From Nocardia anocheti (GTDB lineage Bacteria; Actinomycetota; Actinomycetes; Mycobacteriales; Mycobacteriaceae): a stretch of 64,000 bases of DNA. Every line of letters begins with the position of its first letter. Within the stretch, counting starts at the first letter, position 1. Below the pieces are notes generated by a model, which saw only the letters and a list, made by a program, of their open reading frames with translations, had not been told where the DNA came from and searched no databases. A program made the position numbers and the translations under genes. Of the stretch, positions 1 to 6,626 are shown piece after piece. The DNA lies in assembly GCF_029675105.1 (NCBI RefSeq), contig NZ_JAQQFV010000008.1, forward strand, positions 124,001-188,000. The letters are read 5' to 3'.

Positions 1-560
1 TGGACGCGCTCGCGGAATTCCAGGCGGCCGGATTGTTCGGTGACGACATCATGAACGCCTGGCGCGATATCGCCTCCGGTGACAACGATCGCATCGCGCG
101 CGGAAATGGCATTCTGCTACGGCGCGAACAGGATTGGGTGATCGGCGAGCAATGGAATCAGGCCCGTGCGTACAAGGGCGCGGTGGGTGAGGCGATCACC
201 TATGCCAGCGGGGCGGCGGGGTCGCCGTCGGTGGCCGGGGTGCGGCCGCCACGTGAATTCCGGCCGGTGCGTATTCCGTTCACCATGGCCGACGGGAAAC
301 CGGCGCTGCTGACGCTGCCGCTGCCCGACTGGAACTGGTCGGAACTGGACCCGCGCTGGGATTACATCACCACCGAACTGCTCCCGAAATACAAGGACCA
401 GGTCGAGAACAATTGGCCCGCACTGGAAGCCACCATGCGGACACCGTACGAGATCCAGATGGAATCACACCGGCCGCTGCTGACCATTCCGCAATTGCTG
501 GATTCGGCGATCCGCGGCTTGCAGATCACGCCGGTCGAGCGGGAAATGGCGGTGAACTGA
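1..560 (+). CDS. Hypothetical protein, C-terminal part (5' end outside window)
   Basis: The reading frame is open from the first bases of the window (frame 3, about 186 residues visible), so the gene starts upstream and only its C-terminal part is seen. No family is recognised. The visible part looks soluble: there is no membrane segment, and aromatic and acidic residues are frequent (a DWNWSELDPRWDY stretch near residue 110). Its stop codon overlaps the ATG of the next gene (ATGA), so the two are probably translationally coupled. The downstream gene is a secreted lipase-family protein, and a partner role for it is only inference from the overlap. Confidence 0.7.
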   Translation, partial: DALAEFQAAGLFGDDIMNAWRDIASGDNDRIARGNGILLRREQDWVIGEQWNQARAYKGAVGEAITYASGAAGSPSVAGVRPPREFRPVRIPFTMADGKPALLTLPLPDWNWSELDPRWDYITTELLPKYKDQVENNWPALEATMRTPYEIQMESHRPLLTIPQLLDSAIRGLQITPVEREMAVN

Positions 561-1879
561 TGCGGAACTGGACCGCGGCGCTGGCCGCCACGCTGATGAT
601 CGGCAGCGCGGGAATGGCTGCGGCGGAACCGGTTCCGCCGCGCACACCGGGGCTCGGTGAGATCTTCAACGGCTATGTGGTCGGTGCGTTGCAGGGCGCG
701 ACGCCGGGCTCGCCGGAGGAGATCTTCCGTGGCCTGCGCGCCGACGATCCGTTCTACGTCGAGCCCCCGCTGACCGGGACCGAGAAGCCGGGCACGCTGC
801 TGAAGTCGAAGAAGGTCGACGTACTGTTCACCGGGCTCAAACCGGCGAATCTGGACGCCTACAAGCTCATGTATGTCACCACCGGGCTGGACGGGGTGAC
901 GCCCGAGATCAGCACCGGCATCCTGATGATCCCGCGTGACGGGCAGCCGGTGGCGGAGAAGAAGTTGATCTCGTATCAGGAGGCCAACGACAGCGTCGGC
1001 TGGTCGTGTCATCCGAGTACGCAGTGGACCGGGGGCGCGCCGTTCGACGGGTCGTCGTGGTCGGCGCTGGGGCCGTTGGCGCTGATGTTCGGCAAGGGGT
1101 ACGCGGTGATGATCTCCGATGTCGGCAACGACGCCGACCGTGCGCCGCACGGGGTCTTCGCGGGTAAGTACGCCGCGCACACCCAGCTCGACGGGGCTCG
1201 GGCGGCGCTGCACTTCGGGGAGGCGGGGCTGGACCCGGCGACCCAGATGGCGCTGTTCGGGATCGCGGGTGGTGGAGTGGGTGCGGCGTTCTCGGCCGAA
1301 TTGCAGCCCACCTACGCGCCGGAGCTGAATGTGAAGTCGACGGTGCTCGAGGGCATGGTCGTCGATCAGCGCAACTTCCTGCGGGTGGCCGACGGGTCGG
1401 TCGGTTCGGGATTCGGGTTCGCGACACTGCTCGGGCTCGAGCCGCGATACCCGGAGATGCGGGTGGACGACAAGCTCAATCCGCTCGGGCGGGCGGTGGC
1501 CGATTTCTATCGGACGCAGTGTCAGGACGCCTATTTCACGATGCCGTTCGTGCCGCTGCACGCGCTGTTCGCGACCGGCCGCAGCCCCGCCGACGAGCCC
1601 GACTTCCAGCGTGCCTTCGACGACAACTTGCTCGGCCGCTCCGGCGCGCCCACCTCGAAGGTGCTCATCGCCTCGTGCGGGGCCGACGACTCGTTCATGT
1701 CGCTGGTGCCCGCCCAGGACGCTCGCGATCTCGCCGACGCCTACCGCGCGCAGGGCACCGATGTGAGTTATCAGCCCACCGACTGCGGGATGCTCACCAT
1801 GCTCACCGACCTCTACGGCTGGGGCACCGACCTGTTCGGCATGCAGACCATCGACTGGCTGGCCGCCCAGTTCGACTGA
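560..1879 (+). CDS. Secretory lipase-family protein lacking the catalytic Ser and His
   Basis: This is a 439-residue protein with an N-terminal signal peptide (MRNWTAALAATLMIGSAGMAAAE). The overall sequence fits the actinobacterial secretory lipase family, an alpha/beta hydrolase fold exported from the cell. ATG 560 was chosen because it gives the signal peptide and overlaps the previous stop. The family nucleophile elbow normally reads GYSGGG or GYSQGG. Here it reads GIAGGG, with Ala236 in the serine position. The region where the catalytic His should lie, before the final IDWLAAQFD, contains no histidine, although acidic residues at 376-377 could match the triad Asp. The protein is therefore probably not a hydrolase and may bind a lipid or a partner instead. 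It is co-translated with the upstream gene. Confidence 0.85.
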   Translation: MRNWTAALAATLMIGSAGMAAAEPVPPRTPGLGEIFNGYVVGALQGATPGSPEEIFRGLRADDPFYVEPPLTGTEKPGTLLKSKKVDVLFTGLKPANLDAYKLMYVTTGLDGVTPEISTGILMIPRDGQPVAEKKLISYQEANDSVGWSCHPSTQWTGGAPFDGSSWSALGPLALMFGKGYAVMISDVGNDADRAPHGVFAGKYAAHTQLDGARAALHFGEAGLDPATQMALFGIAGGGVGAAFSAELQPTYAPELNVKSTVLEGMVVDQRNFLRVADGSVGSGFGFATLLGLEPRYPEMRVDDKLNPLGRAVADFYRTQCQDAYFTMPFVPLHALFATGRSPADEPDFQRAFDDNLLGRSGAPTSKVLIASCGADDSFMSLVPAQDARDLADAYRAQGTDVSYQPTDCGMLTMLTDLYGWGTDLFGMQTIDWLAAQFD

Positions 1880-2296
1880 CTAGCCACGCATCCGGGTGAG
1901 CAGGGCCGCGACCGCGGGGTCGGACTCGGCGGCCGCGTCCAGGGCGGTGGCGAGGGTGGACTCGTAGGTGGGGTGGGCCGCGCGGTAGCGCTCACGACCC
2001 GCGTCCGACAGGACCGTGTAGACGCCGCGTTTGTCGTCGGGGCACAGGTCGCGATAGGTGAGGTCGGCGGCGGCTAGGCGGGCGACCAGGCGGGTCACCG
2101 AGCTCTGGTTCAGGCCCAGTTTCGCGGCGAGGTCCTGCATGCGCAGCTCGCTGTCGGGGGCCTCGGCGAGGAAGCCGAGGGCGCGGTACTCCGACAGACC
2201 GAGGCCGTGCTGACGTTGCAGTGCGGTGCCGAGCCGGGACTCGACCTGGGTGTGCAGGGTCAGGACGGCGGTCCAGAGCTGAGCGTCGGTCGTCAT
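1880..2296 (-). CDS. MarR family transcriptional regulator
   Basis: This 138-residue protein has the MarR winged-helix layout. An N-terminal dimerisation helix is followed by an HTH around residues 50-80 (DLAAKLGLNQSSVTRLVARLAAADLTYR in two parts) and a wing with the DDKRGVY motif. A C-terminal helix completes the dimer interface. It is divergent from the two small multidrug-resistance genes starting at 2389, with 92 bp between the start codons. Local control of that exporter pair is the natural inference; MarR proteins usually repress such genes until a ligand binds. It is convergent with the lipase-like gene and abuts its stop codon. Confidence 0.88.
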   Translation of the reverse strand: MTTDAQLWTAVLTLHTQVESRLGTALQRQHGLGLSEYRALGFLAEAPDSELRMQDLAAKLGLNQSSVTRLVARLAAADLTYRDLCPDDKRGVYTVLSDAGRERYRAAHPTYESTLATALDAAAESDPAVAALLTRMRG

Positions 2297-2388
2297 CTTT
2301 CTTCTCCTTCGGTCTTGACATCAGCTTACTTGTACATGCAAACTCTTCCAAGTAGTTGCACATACATACATCTAGTTCGGGAGTTTTC
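2297..2388. promoter_or_regulatory. Divergent promoter/operator region, MarR gene and SMR pair
   Basis: This 92-bp gap is clearly more AT-rich than its surroundings. A TTGACA hexamer lies at 2315-2320 and could be a -35 box for the SMR genes. Around 2330-2370 there are loosely symmetric pieces (TGTACATGCAAACT and AGTTGCACATACA) that resemble a degenerate MarR operator. The symmetry is imperfect, so the assignment is tentative. Confidence 0.4.
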
Positions 2389-2745
2389 ATGGCCTGGGTT
2401 TACCTGCTCGTCGCGTCGGTCTTCGAGGTCGTGTTCGCGCTGAGCACCAATGCCACGCACGGGTTCACCGTGCTCGGCCCGTCACTGCTCACCGCCGCGG
2501 CGGCGGGCGCGGGCATCTTCTTCCTGAGCCTCGCCCTGAAGACGCTCGACGTGGGCGTGGGCTACACGGTGTGGACCGGGATCGGTTCGGTCGGCACCGT
2601 CACCTTCGCCACGGTCGTCTTCGGCGAGACGCTCACCCTCGGCAAGGCGCTGGCCTTCGTGCTCATCATCGGTGGCGTGCTCGGGTTGAAGATCGCCGAC
2701 ACCGTCGCCGCCCGGCCGGTCGAACCGGCCGCCGTTCCCGCCTGA
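2389..2745 (+). CDS. Small multidrug resistance (SMR) family transporter, subunit 1
   Basis: This 118-residue protein has four transmembrane segments, the normal SMR size. SMR proteins are proton-coupled exporters of small cations that work as dimers in the membrane. The essential membrane-embedded glutamate lies in the first helix (SVFEVVFAL). The THGFT-x-LGPS loop and the GYTVWTGIGSVGT segment resemble SugE/Gdx and YkkCD-type members more than EmrE. ATG 2389 was chosen over upstream codons because it gives the conserved MAWVYL start. The tail carries about 12 extra residues. The next gene is a second SMR protein, so the pair may form an obligate heterodimer. Likely control is by the divergent MarR regulator. 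Confidence 0.88.
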   Translation: MAWVYLLVASVFEVVFALSTNATHGFTVLGPSLLTAAAAGAGIFFLSLALKTLDVGVGYTVWTGIGSVGTVTFATVVFGETLTLGKALAFVLIIGGVLGLKIADTVAARPVEPAAVPA

Positions 2746-2784
2746 TCCCCCACCCTCATCTCGTTCTCGGCAAGGAGTTCTGTC

Positions 2785-3105
2785 ATGGCCTGGTTCTACC
2801 TCGGCATCGCCATCCTGTTCGAAATCGCCTTCGCGCTCGGCACCAATGCCACCAAGGGCTTCACGCGGCTGTGGCCGTCGGCGTTCACCCTGGTGGCGGC
2901 GGCGGGCGGGATCTTCACGCTCAGTCTCGCGCTGAAGACCCTGGACGTGGGTGTGGGCTACACGATCTGGACCGGCGTCGGCGCGATCGGCACGGTGATC
3001 CTCGGCGCGGTGATCTACCACGAGAAGATCACGCTGCCCAAGGTCTTGTCGTTCGCGGCCATCATCCTCGGCGCGGTCACCTTGAAGATCGCTTCGGGTG
3101 TGTAG
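2785..3105 (+). CDS. Small multidrug resistance (SMR) family transporter, subunit 2
   Basis: This 106-residue four-helix SMR protein begins MAWFYLGIAILFEIAFALG, with the conserved glutamate in helix 1. It closely resembles the upstream SMR protein (NAT-x-GFT loop, LALKTLDVGVGYT-x-WTG shared), so the pair arose by tandem duplication. It starts 39 bp after the first gene behind a GGAG ribosome-binding site (CAAGGAGTTCTGTC), which suggests one transcript. The family exports guanidinium or quaternary cations; the substrate here cannot be read from sequence. Paired SMR genes such as ykkCD and ebrAB act as heterodimers. Confidence 0.88.
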   Translation: MAWFYLGIAILFEIAFALGTNATKGFTRLWPSAFTLVAAAGGIFTLSLALKTLDVGVGYTIWTGVGAIGTVILGAVIYHEKITLPKVLSFAAIILGAVTLKIASGV

Positions 3106-3128
3106 GCGGGGTTCGGCCCGCCCGGCAC

Positions 3129-3159
3129 CACCGCCGTCACCGCTCCGGTGACGGCGGTG
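3129..3159 (+). terminator. Hairpin terminator after the SMR pair
   Basis: This is a perfect 14-bp inverted repeat (CACCGCCGTCACCG ... CGGTGACGGCGGTG) with a 3-nt loop, 24 bp after the second SMR stop codon. No T-run follows, as is common in high-GC actinomycetes. It lies between convergent genes and may serve both. Confidence 0.65.
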
Positions 3160-3194
3160 CTCGCGTCGGCGGTGATCGCGGGCGCGGCCGGGGC

Positions 3195-3479
3195 TCAGCG
3201 CGAGCGGCGGTAGGCGGCGACGAACATCGTGACGCCGACCGAGATGGCCGCGACGACGGCGATCGTCAACAGGATCAGCGGCATGGTCGCGACGGCCGCG
3301 CCCGCGCCGTTGCGGCGGATCAGCGCGGCGGCGATCAGCGGGCCGACCATGGCCAGCCCGGCCGCGGTCAGCAGCATCCCGCCGGTGATCAGTTCGACGG
3401 GGCCGAGCGAGACGCCCGCCGAGCGGGCTCGTCGCACAGGTTGAACTCCGGCACCCAGCAAACGATGCTCGACGGACAT
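3195..3479 (-). CDS. Small two-helix membrane protein, unknown function
   Basis: This 94-residue protein has two hydrophobic stretches, about residues 30-50 (PVELITGGMLLTAAGLAMVG) and 65-88 (MPLILLTIAVVAAISVGVTMF). A short basic C-terminus (AAYRRSR) would sit in the cytoplasm. ATG 3479 was chosen because a strong GGAAGGGG site precedes it; the longer open frame upstream lacks one. It is transcribed alone, convergent with the SMR genes. No family is recognised. Confidence 0.7.
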   Translation of the reverse strand: MSVEHRLLGAGVQPVRRARSAGVSLGPVELITGGMLLTAAGLAMVGPLIAAALIRRNGAGAAVATMPLILLTIAVVAAISVGVTMFVAAYRRSR

Positions 3480-3630
3480 GGTTTCCCCTTCCCGGTTACC
3501 ACGCGGACACCCTGGTGAACTGGTATCCGAAAGGTACCCCCTCCGGGTTCGAGCCACGCCGCACCGTGATCCGACTGACGCCGAGACCGCATCAGCTACT
3601 TTTCAGCGACCGGCGCGTCGTCGGGCATGC

Positions 3631-4068
3631 TCAGGCGTGGCGGTCGTAGCGGGAGCGGGCGCGGTCGTGGGCGGTGCGCAGGAGTTCGCGGACGGTGTCG
3701 GCGGTGCGGTCAGCCGGGTCGACGACGGCGAGCCAGCCCGCCGGGGCATAGAGCGGGTGGGCGTGGACGACGTCGGGGACGCTCGGATCGCCCTCGGGTG
3801 TGGCGTGGTCGCGCAGGGCCCGCCTGCCCACGGCGATATTGACGCGGAAGGCGCCGGGGCGGTCGAGGCGGGAGCGGTCGTCGCCGGGGTAGTTCTTGGT
3901 GACGATGGTGGCGAAGGGTTGTGTGGTGGTGGGGACCTCGCCGTCGGGGGCGTAGTAGAAGAAGGTGTCGCCCCAGCTGATCTCGGGGTGGGCGCTGCCC
4001 TCGGTGGGGCTCAGGACGAGGACGCCGCCGAGGCCGCGGACGTAGTCGATGATGTCGGTTATCGTCAT
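3631..4068 (-). CDS. DUF6194 family protein
   Basis: This 145-residue soluble protein matches the family now called DUF6194, judged by the ISWGDTFFYYAPDG segment and the RPGAFRVNIAVGR segment that follows. No catalytic motif is obvious and the function is unknown. The family is common in actinomycetes. It is divergent from a MerR-type regulator starting at 4130 with only about 60 bp between them, so shared control is likely. The ribosome-binding site is weak. Confidence 0.75.
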   Translation of the reverse strand: MTITDIIDYVRGLGGVLVLSPTEGSAHPEISWGDTFFYYAPDGEVPTTTQPFATIVTKNYPGDDRSRLDRPGAFRVNIAVGRRALRDHATPEGDPSVPDVVHAHPLYAPAGWLAVVDPADRTADTVRELLRTAHDRARSRYDRHA

Positions 4069-4129
4069 GGTTCGAGCGTCTCATTGATGTGCTGGTGTGG
4101 GTTTTTCGATCGATGTCCGGGGGTTTCGC

Positions 4130-4897
4130 GTGGAAAACCTCAACTCGCTGGTCGGGCGGACCGCTGATGTCGCGCGGCGGGCGGGGTATTCCGTGCAGCA
4201 GGTGCGTGATCTGGAGCGGGCGGGGGTGTTGCCCGCGGCCGAGCGGACGGCGGGTGGGCATCGGGTCTATCGGGAGATCCATGTGCGGTCGGCGCTGGCC
4301 TATCGGGCGCTGGCGGCCGGGGCGGGGCCGGGTGAGGCCAAGATGATTCTGCGGGCGGCGCAGGCCGGGCGGGCGGGCGCGGCGCTGGCGGCGGTCGACG
4401 CCGCGCACGCGCGGTTGCACACCGAGCGGGTCGATCTCGGGCTCGCGGTGCGGGCCGCGGCGGTGGTGTCGGCGGAACCGATCGGCGAGGTGCGGCGCTC
4501 GGACGCGCTGACGATCTCCGAACTGGCCGACGCGCTGGGCATCCGGACCTCGGCGTTACGGCATTGGGAGGCAAGCGGTCTCGTGACGCCGGAGCGCGAC
4601 GGCACGGCGCGGCGCTACTCCCCCGCGCAGGTGCGCGACGCGCGAATCGTGCACCAGTTGCGGCAGGCGGGGTATCGCATACCGCTGGTGCGCACGGTGC
4701 TGCCGGAGTTGTTGCGGGCGAGCGGGTCCGAGGATCTGCACGGTGCGTTGACGGCGAGGGAGTCGGCGATCACCGCGCGTTCGCTGGCCCTGCTCGAGGG
4801 CGGCGCCGAGTTGGCGGCGGTGCTGCGGGCTCAGTCCTCGGCGGGCTCGGCCGTGGTGCCCGACAGCGGCATGGCGGGCAATCCGAGCTTGCGGTGA
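4130..4897 (+). CDS. MerR-like regulator with two HTH domains (TioE-like)
   Basis: This protein of about 255 residues holds two separate MerR-type DNA-binding domains. The first is near residues 8-45 (ADVARRAGYSVQQVRDLERAG, then GHRVY). The second is near residues 130-185 (LTISELADALGIRTSALRHWE, then RRYSPAQVRDARI). Ordinary MerR proteins carry one domain plus a dimerisation coiled coil. Two domains in one chain could let a monomer mimic a dimer, as suggested for TioE-type regulators. GTG 4130 was chosen for its upstream GGGGG; an upstream GTG at 4097 is possible. It is divergent from the DUF6194 gene, its likely target. The 3' end overlaps the convergent PPOX gene by 67 bp. Confidence 0.8.
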   Translation: MENLNSLVGRTADVARRAGYSVQQVRDLERAGVLPAAERTAGGHRVYREIHVRSALAYRALAAGAGPGEAKMILRAAQAGRAGAALAAVDAAHARLHTERVDLGLAVRAAAVVSAEPIGEVRRSDALTISELADALGIRTSALRHWEASGLVTPERDGTARRYSPAQVRDARIVHQLRQAGYRIPLVRTVLPELLRASGSEDLHGALTARESAITARSLALLEGGAELAAVLRAQSSAGSAVVPDSGMAGNPSLR

Positions 4898-5343
4898 TCC
4901 CAGGACCGGACCCGGTTCGGTTCGACGCGCACCACGATGCGCTTGTTCATCATGGCCTCGACGAACGGATGCGTCTCGGGGCTGTACGGGCCGACGTAGC
5001 GTTCGTAGATGTCGATCGCCGCCTTCCAGTACTCGTCGGCGGTGGTGTCCTCGAGCAGGCTCGCGGTGCCCTCGATCGCGACGCCGCGCAGCTGGTCGTA
5101 GGTGTCGCCCGCCTCGGCCATGCAGGTGATGGTGGGGTCGCGACGCAGGTTCACCGCCTTCTGCGACTTGGCCTTGGTCTCGAAGTAGATCACCCCGTCG
5201 ATGTGCCCGAACCACATGGCGGTCAGATGCGGTTTGCCCTCGCGGTCGAGGGTGGCCAGCGTGAGCACCCGGCTCCGGTCCAGGAATCGCGCGATCTCCT
5301 GCTCGCTCATCCGCACCGCCGCCCGCTGATTGACTCCCACCAC
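4831..5343 (-). CDS. PPOX-class (F420/FMN-dependent) oxidoreductase
   Basis: This 170-residue protein has the split beta-barrel of the pyridoxamine 5'-phosphate oxidase superfamily. Typical signatures are the LTLATLDREGKPHLTAMWF strand pair, the KAVNLRRDP segment and the EGTASLLED strand. Actinobacterial members of this group often use the deazaflavin F420 to reduce small molecules; others use FMN or heme. The true cofactor cannot be read from sequence. GTG 5343 was preferred to the internal ATG at 5310 because GGAAGG precedes it at good spacing. The 3' end overlaps the convergent MerR-type gene by 67 bp. Confidence 0.82.
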   Translation of the reverse strand: MVGVNQRAAVRMSEQEIARFLDRSRVLTLATLDREGKPHLTAMWFGHIDGVIYFETKAKSQKAVNLRRDPTITCMAEAGDTYDQLRGVAIEGTASLLEDTTADEYWKAAIDIYERYVGPYSPETHPFVEAMMNKRIVVRVEPNRVRSWDHRKLGLPAMPLSGTTAEPAED

Positions 5344-5462
5344 TGTCCACCTTCCGATCCGAGTCCCTTGGCGCCGACCCTACCCAGCCCCGCCCCACCC
5401 CGAACCCGAACGACCGAACACCACCCGCCGCTGACGACGACCAGGCGATCGCGGCGCAGACA

Positions 5463-5497
5463 GTCCTATTCACCGCAGAAAATGCGGTGAATAGGAC
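5463..5497. promoter_or_regulatory. Perfect 15-bp inverted repeat upstream of the Fic gene (probable operator)
   Basis: GTCCTATTCACCGCA and its exact reverse complement TGCGGTGAATAGGAC are separated by GAAAA. The repeat ends 13 bp before the Fic start codon. It sits where a repressor would block transcription or translation. The Fic protein has a winged-helix-like C-terminal part, so autoregulation is an attractive reading but is inference. Confidence 0.7.
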
Positions 5498-5510
5498 GTA
5501 CAATCGCCGC

Positions 5511-6626
5511 ATGGACTCCGGGCGTCGGCGCTACATCTGGGAAGACCCGGGGTGGCCCGCGCTGCGGTACGACGCCGCGCGCCTCGCCATTCCACTCGCG
5601 GAGGTCGCGCACGCGCAGGGCAAGCTGCTGGGCAGGCTCACCGATACGCCACCGGAGATCCAGGACCAGGCCGGGCTCGCCGCGCTCACCGCCGACGTGG
5701 TGAAGACCAGCGAGATCGAGGGCGAGTTGCTCGACGTGGAGTCGGTGCGCTCGTCGATCGCACGCAGGCTGGGCGTCGATATCGGCGCGACCATCCCCGC
5801 CGACCGCAGGGTGGACGGAGTGGTCGACATGATTCTCGACGCCACGATCGACCACGACCTTCCGATCACCGCCGAACGACTGTTCGGCTGGCATGCCGGG
5901 CTGTTCCCCACCGGATATTCCGGGATCTCCCGCGTGCGGGTCGGCGGCTGGCGCACCGACGAGACCGGGCCGATGGAGGTCGTCTCCGGCCCCTACGGCC
6001 GACAGCGCGTGCATTTCGAGGCGCCGCCCGCAGCTCGGCTCGATACCGAGATGCGTCGATTCTCGGCGTGGTTCGACGCGACGTCACCGGATCACCCGAT
6101 CGTGAAAGCCGGTCTGGCACACCTGCGGTTCGTCACGATCCATCCCTTCGATGACGGAAACGGCCGTATCGCGAGGGCTCTCGGCGATCTGGCGTTGGCT
6201 CGCGCGGACCGCAGCCCGCGGCGCTTCTACAGTGTGTCCGCGCAGATCCAGCGCGAACGCAAGGCCTACTACGACATTCTGGAACGCACCCAGAAGGGCA
6301 CCCTGGATGTGACCGACTGGCTGACCTGGTTCCTCGAGACTGTCCGGCGCGCGATCGTGGCCGCGCAGGAGAACGTCGACGGCGTACTCCAGACGGCGAA
6401 GTTCTGGCGTCGCTGGGATCAGACGGTCCTCAACAGCCGCCAGATCACCGTGCTCAACCGGCTACTCGACGGATTCGACGGAAAACTCACCAGCCGCAAG
6501 TGGGCGATTCTCACCAAGTCGTCGCAGGACACCGCGCTGCGCGATATCAACGAACTCGTCGAGATCGGTGCGCTGCGACGTTCCGCTGCCGGGGGTCGCA
6601 GTACGTCCTACGAACTCGTCCCCTGA
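5511..6626 (+). CDS. Fic family protein with N-terminal inhibitory motif
   Basis: This 371-residue protein has the full Fic active-site loop HPFDDGNGRIAR beginning at His211, so it should be catalytically competent. Fic enzymes usually transfer AMP from ATP to a hydroxyl of a target protein. Near the N-terminus T66-S-E-I-E-G71 matches the (S/T)xxxE(G/N) inhibitory motif, whose glutamate blocks ATP binding, so basal activity should be low. About 70 C-terminal residues (LNSRQITVLNRLLDG ... RSAAGGRSTSYELV) look like a winged helix, giving the common Fic-plus-HTH architecture. ATG 5511 was preferred because the upstream in-frame codon lies inside the inverted repeat at 5463-5497. It overlaps the convergent SulP gene by 19 bp. 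Targets are unknown. Confidence 0.9.
   Translation: MDSGRRRYIWEDPGWPALRYDAARLAIPLAEVAHAQGKLLGRLTDTPPEIQDQAGLAALTADVVKTSEIEGELLDVESVRSSIARRLGVDIGATIPADRRVDGVVDMILDATIDHDLPITAERLFGWHAGLFPTGYSGISRVRVGGWRTDETGPMEVVSGPYGRQRVHFEAPPAARLDTEMRRFSAWFDATSPDHPIVKAGLAHLRFVTIHPFDDGNGRIARALGDLALARADRSPRRFYSVSAQIQRERKAYYDILERTQKGTLDVTDWLTWFLETVRRAIVAAQENVDGVLQTAKFWRRWDQTVLNSRQITVLNRLLDGFDGKLTSRKWAILTKSSQDTALRDINELVEIGALRRSAAGGRSTSYELVP

Noticed and set aside
2297..2388. Guanidine riboswitch upstream of the SMR pair
   Set aside because: The region is short, holds the MarR divergent promoter, and no ykkC-like conserved loops were seen by eye.
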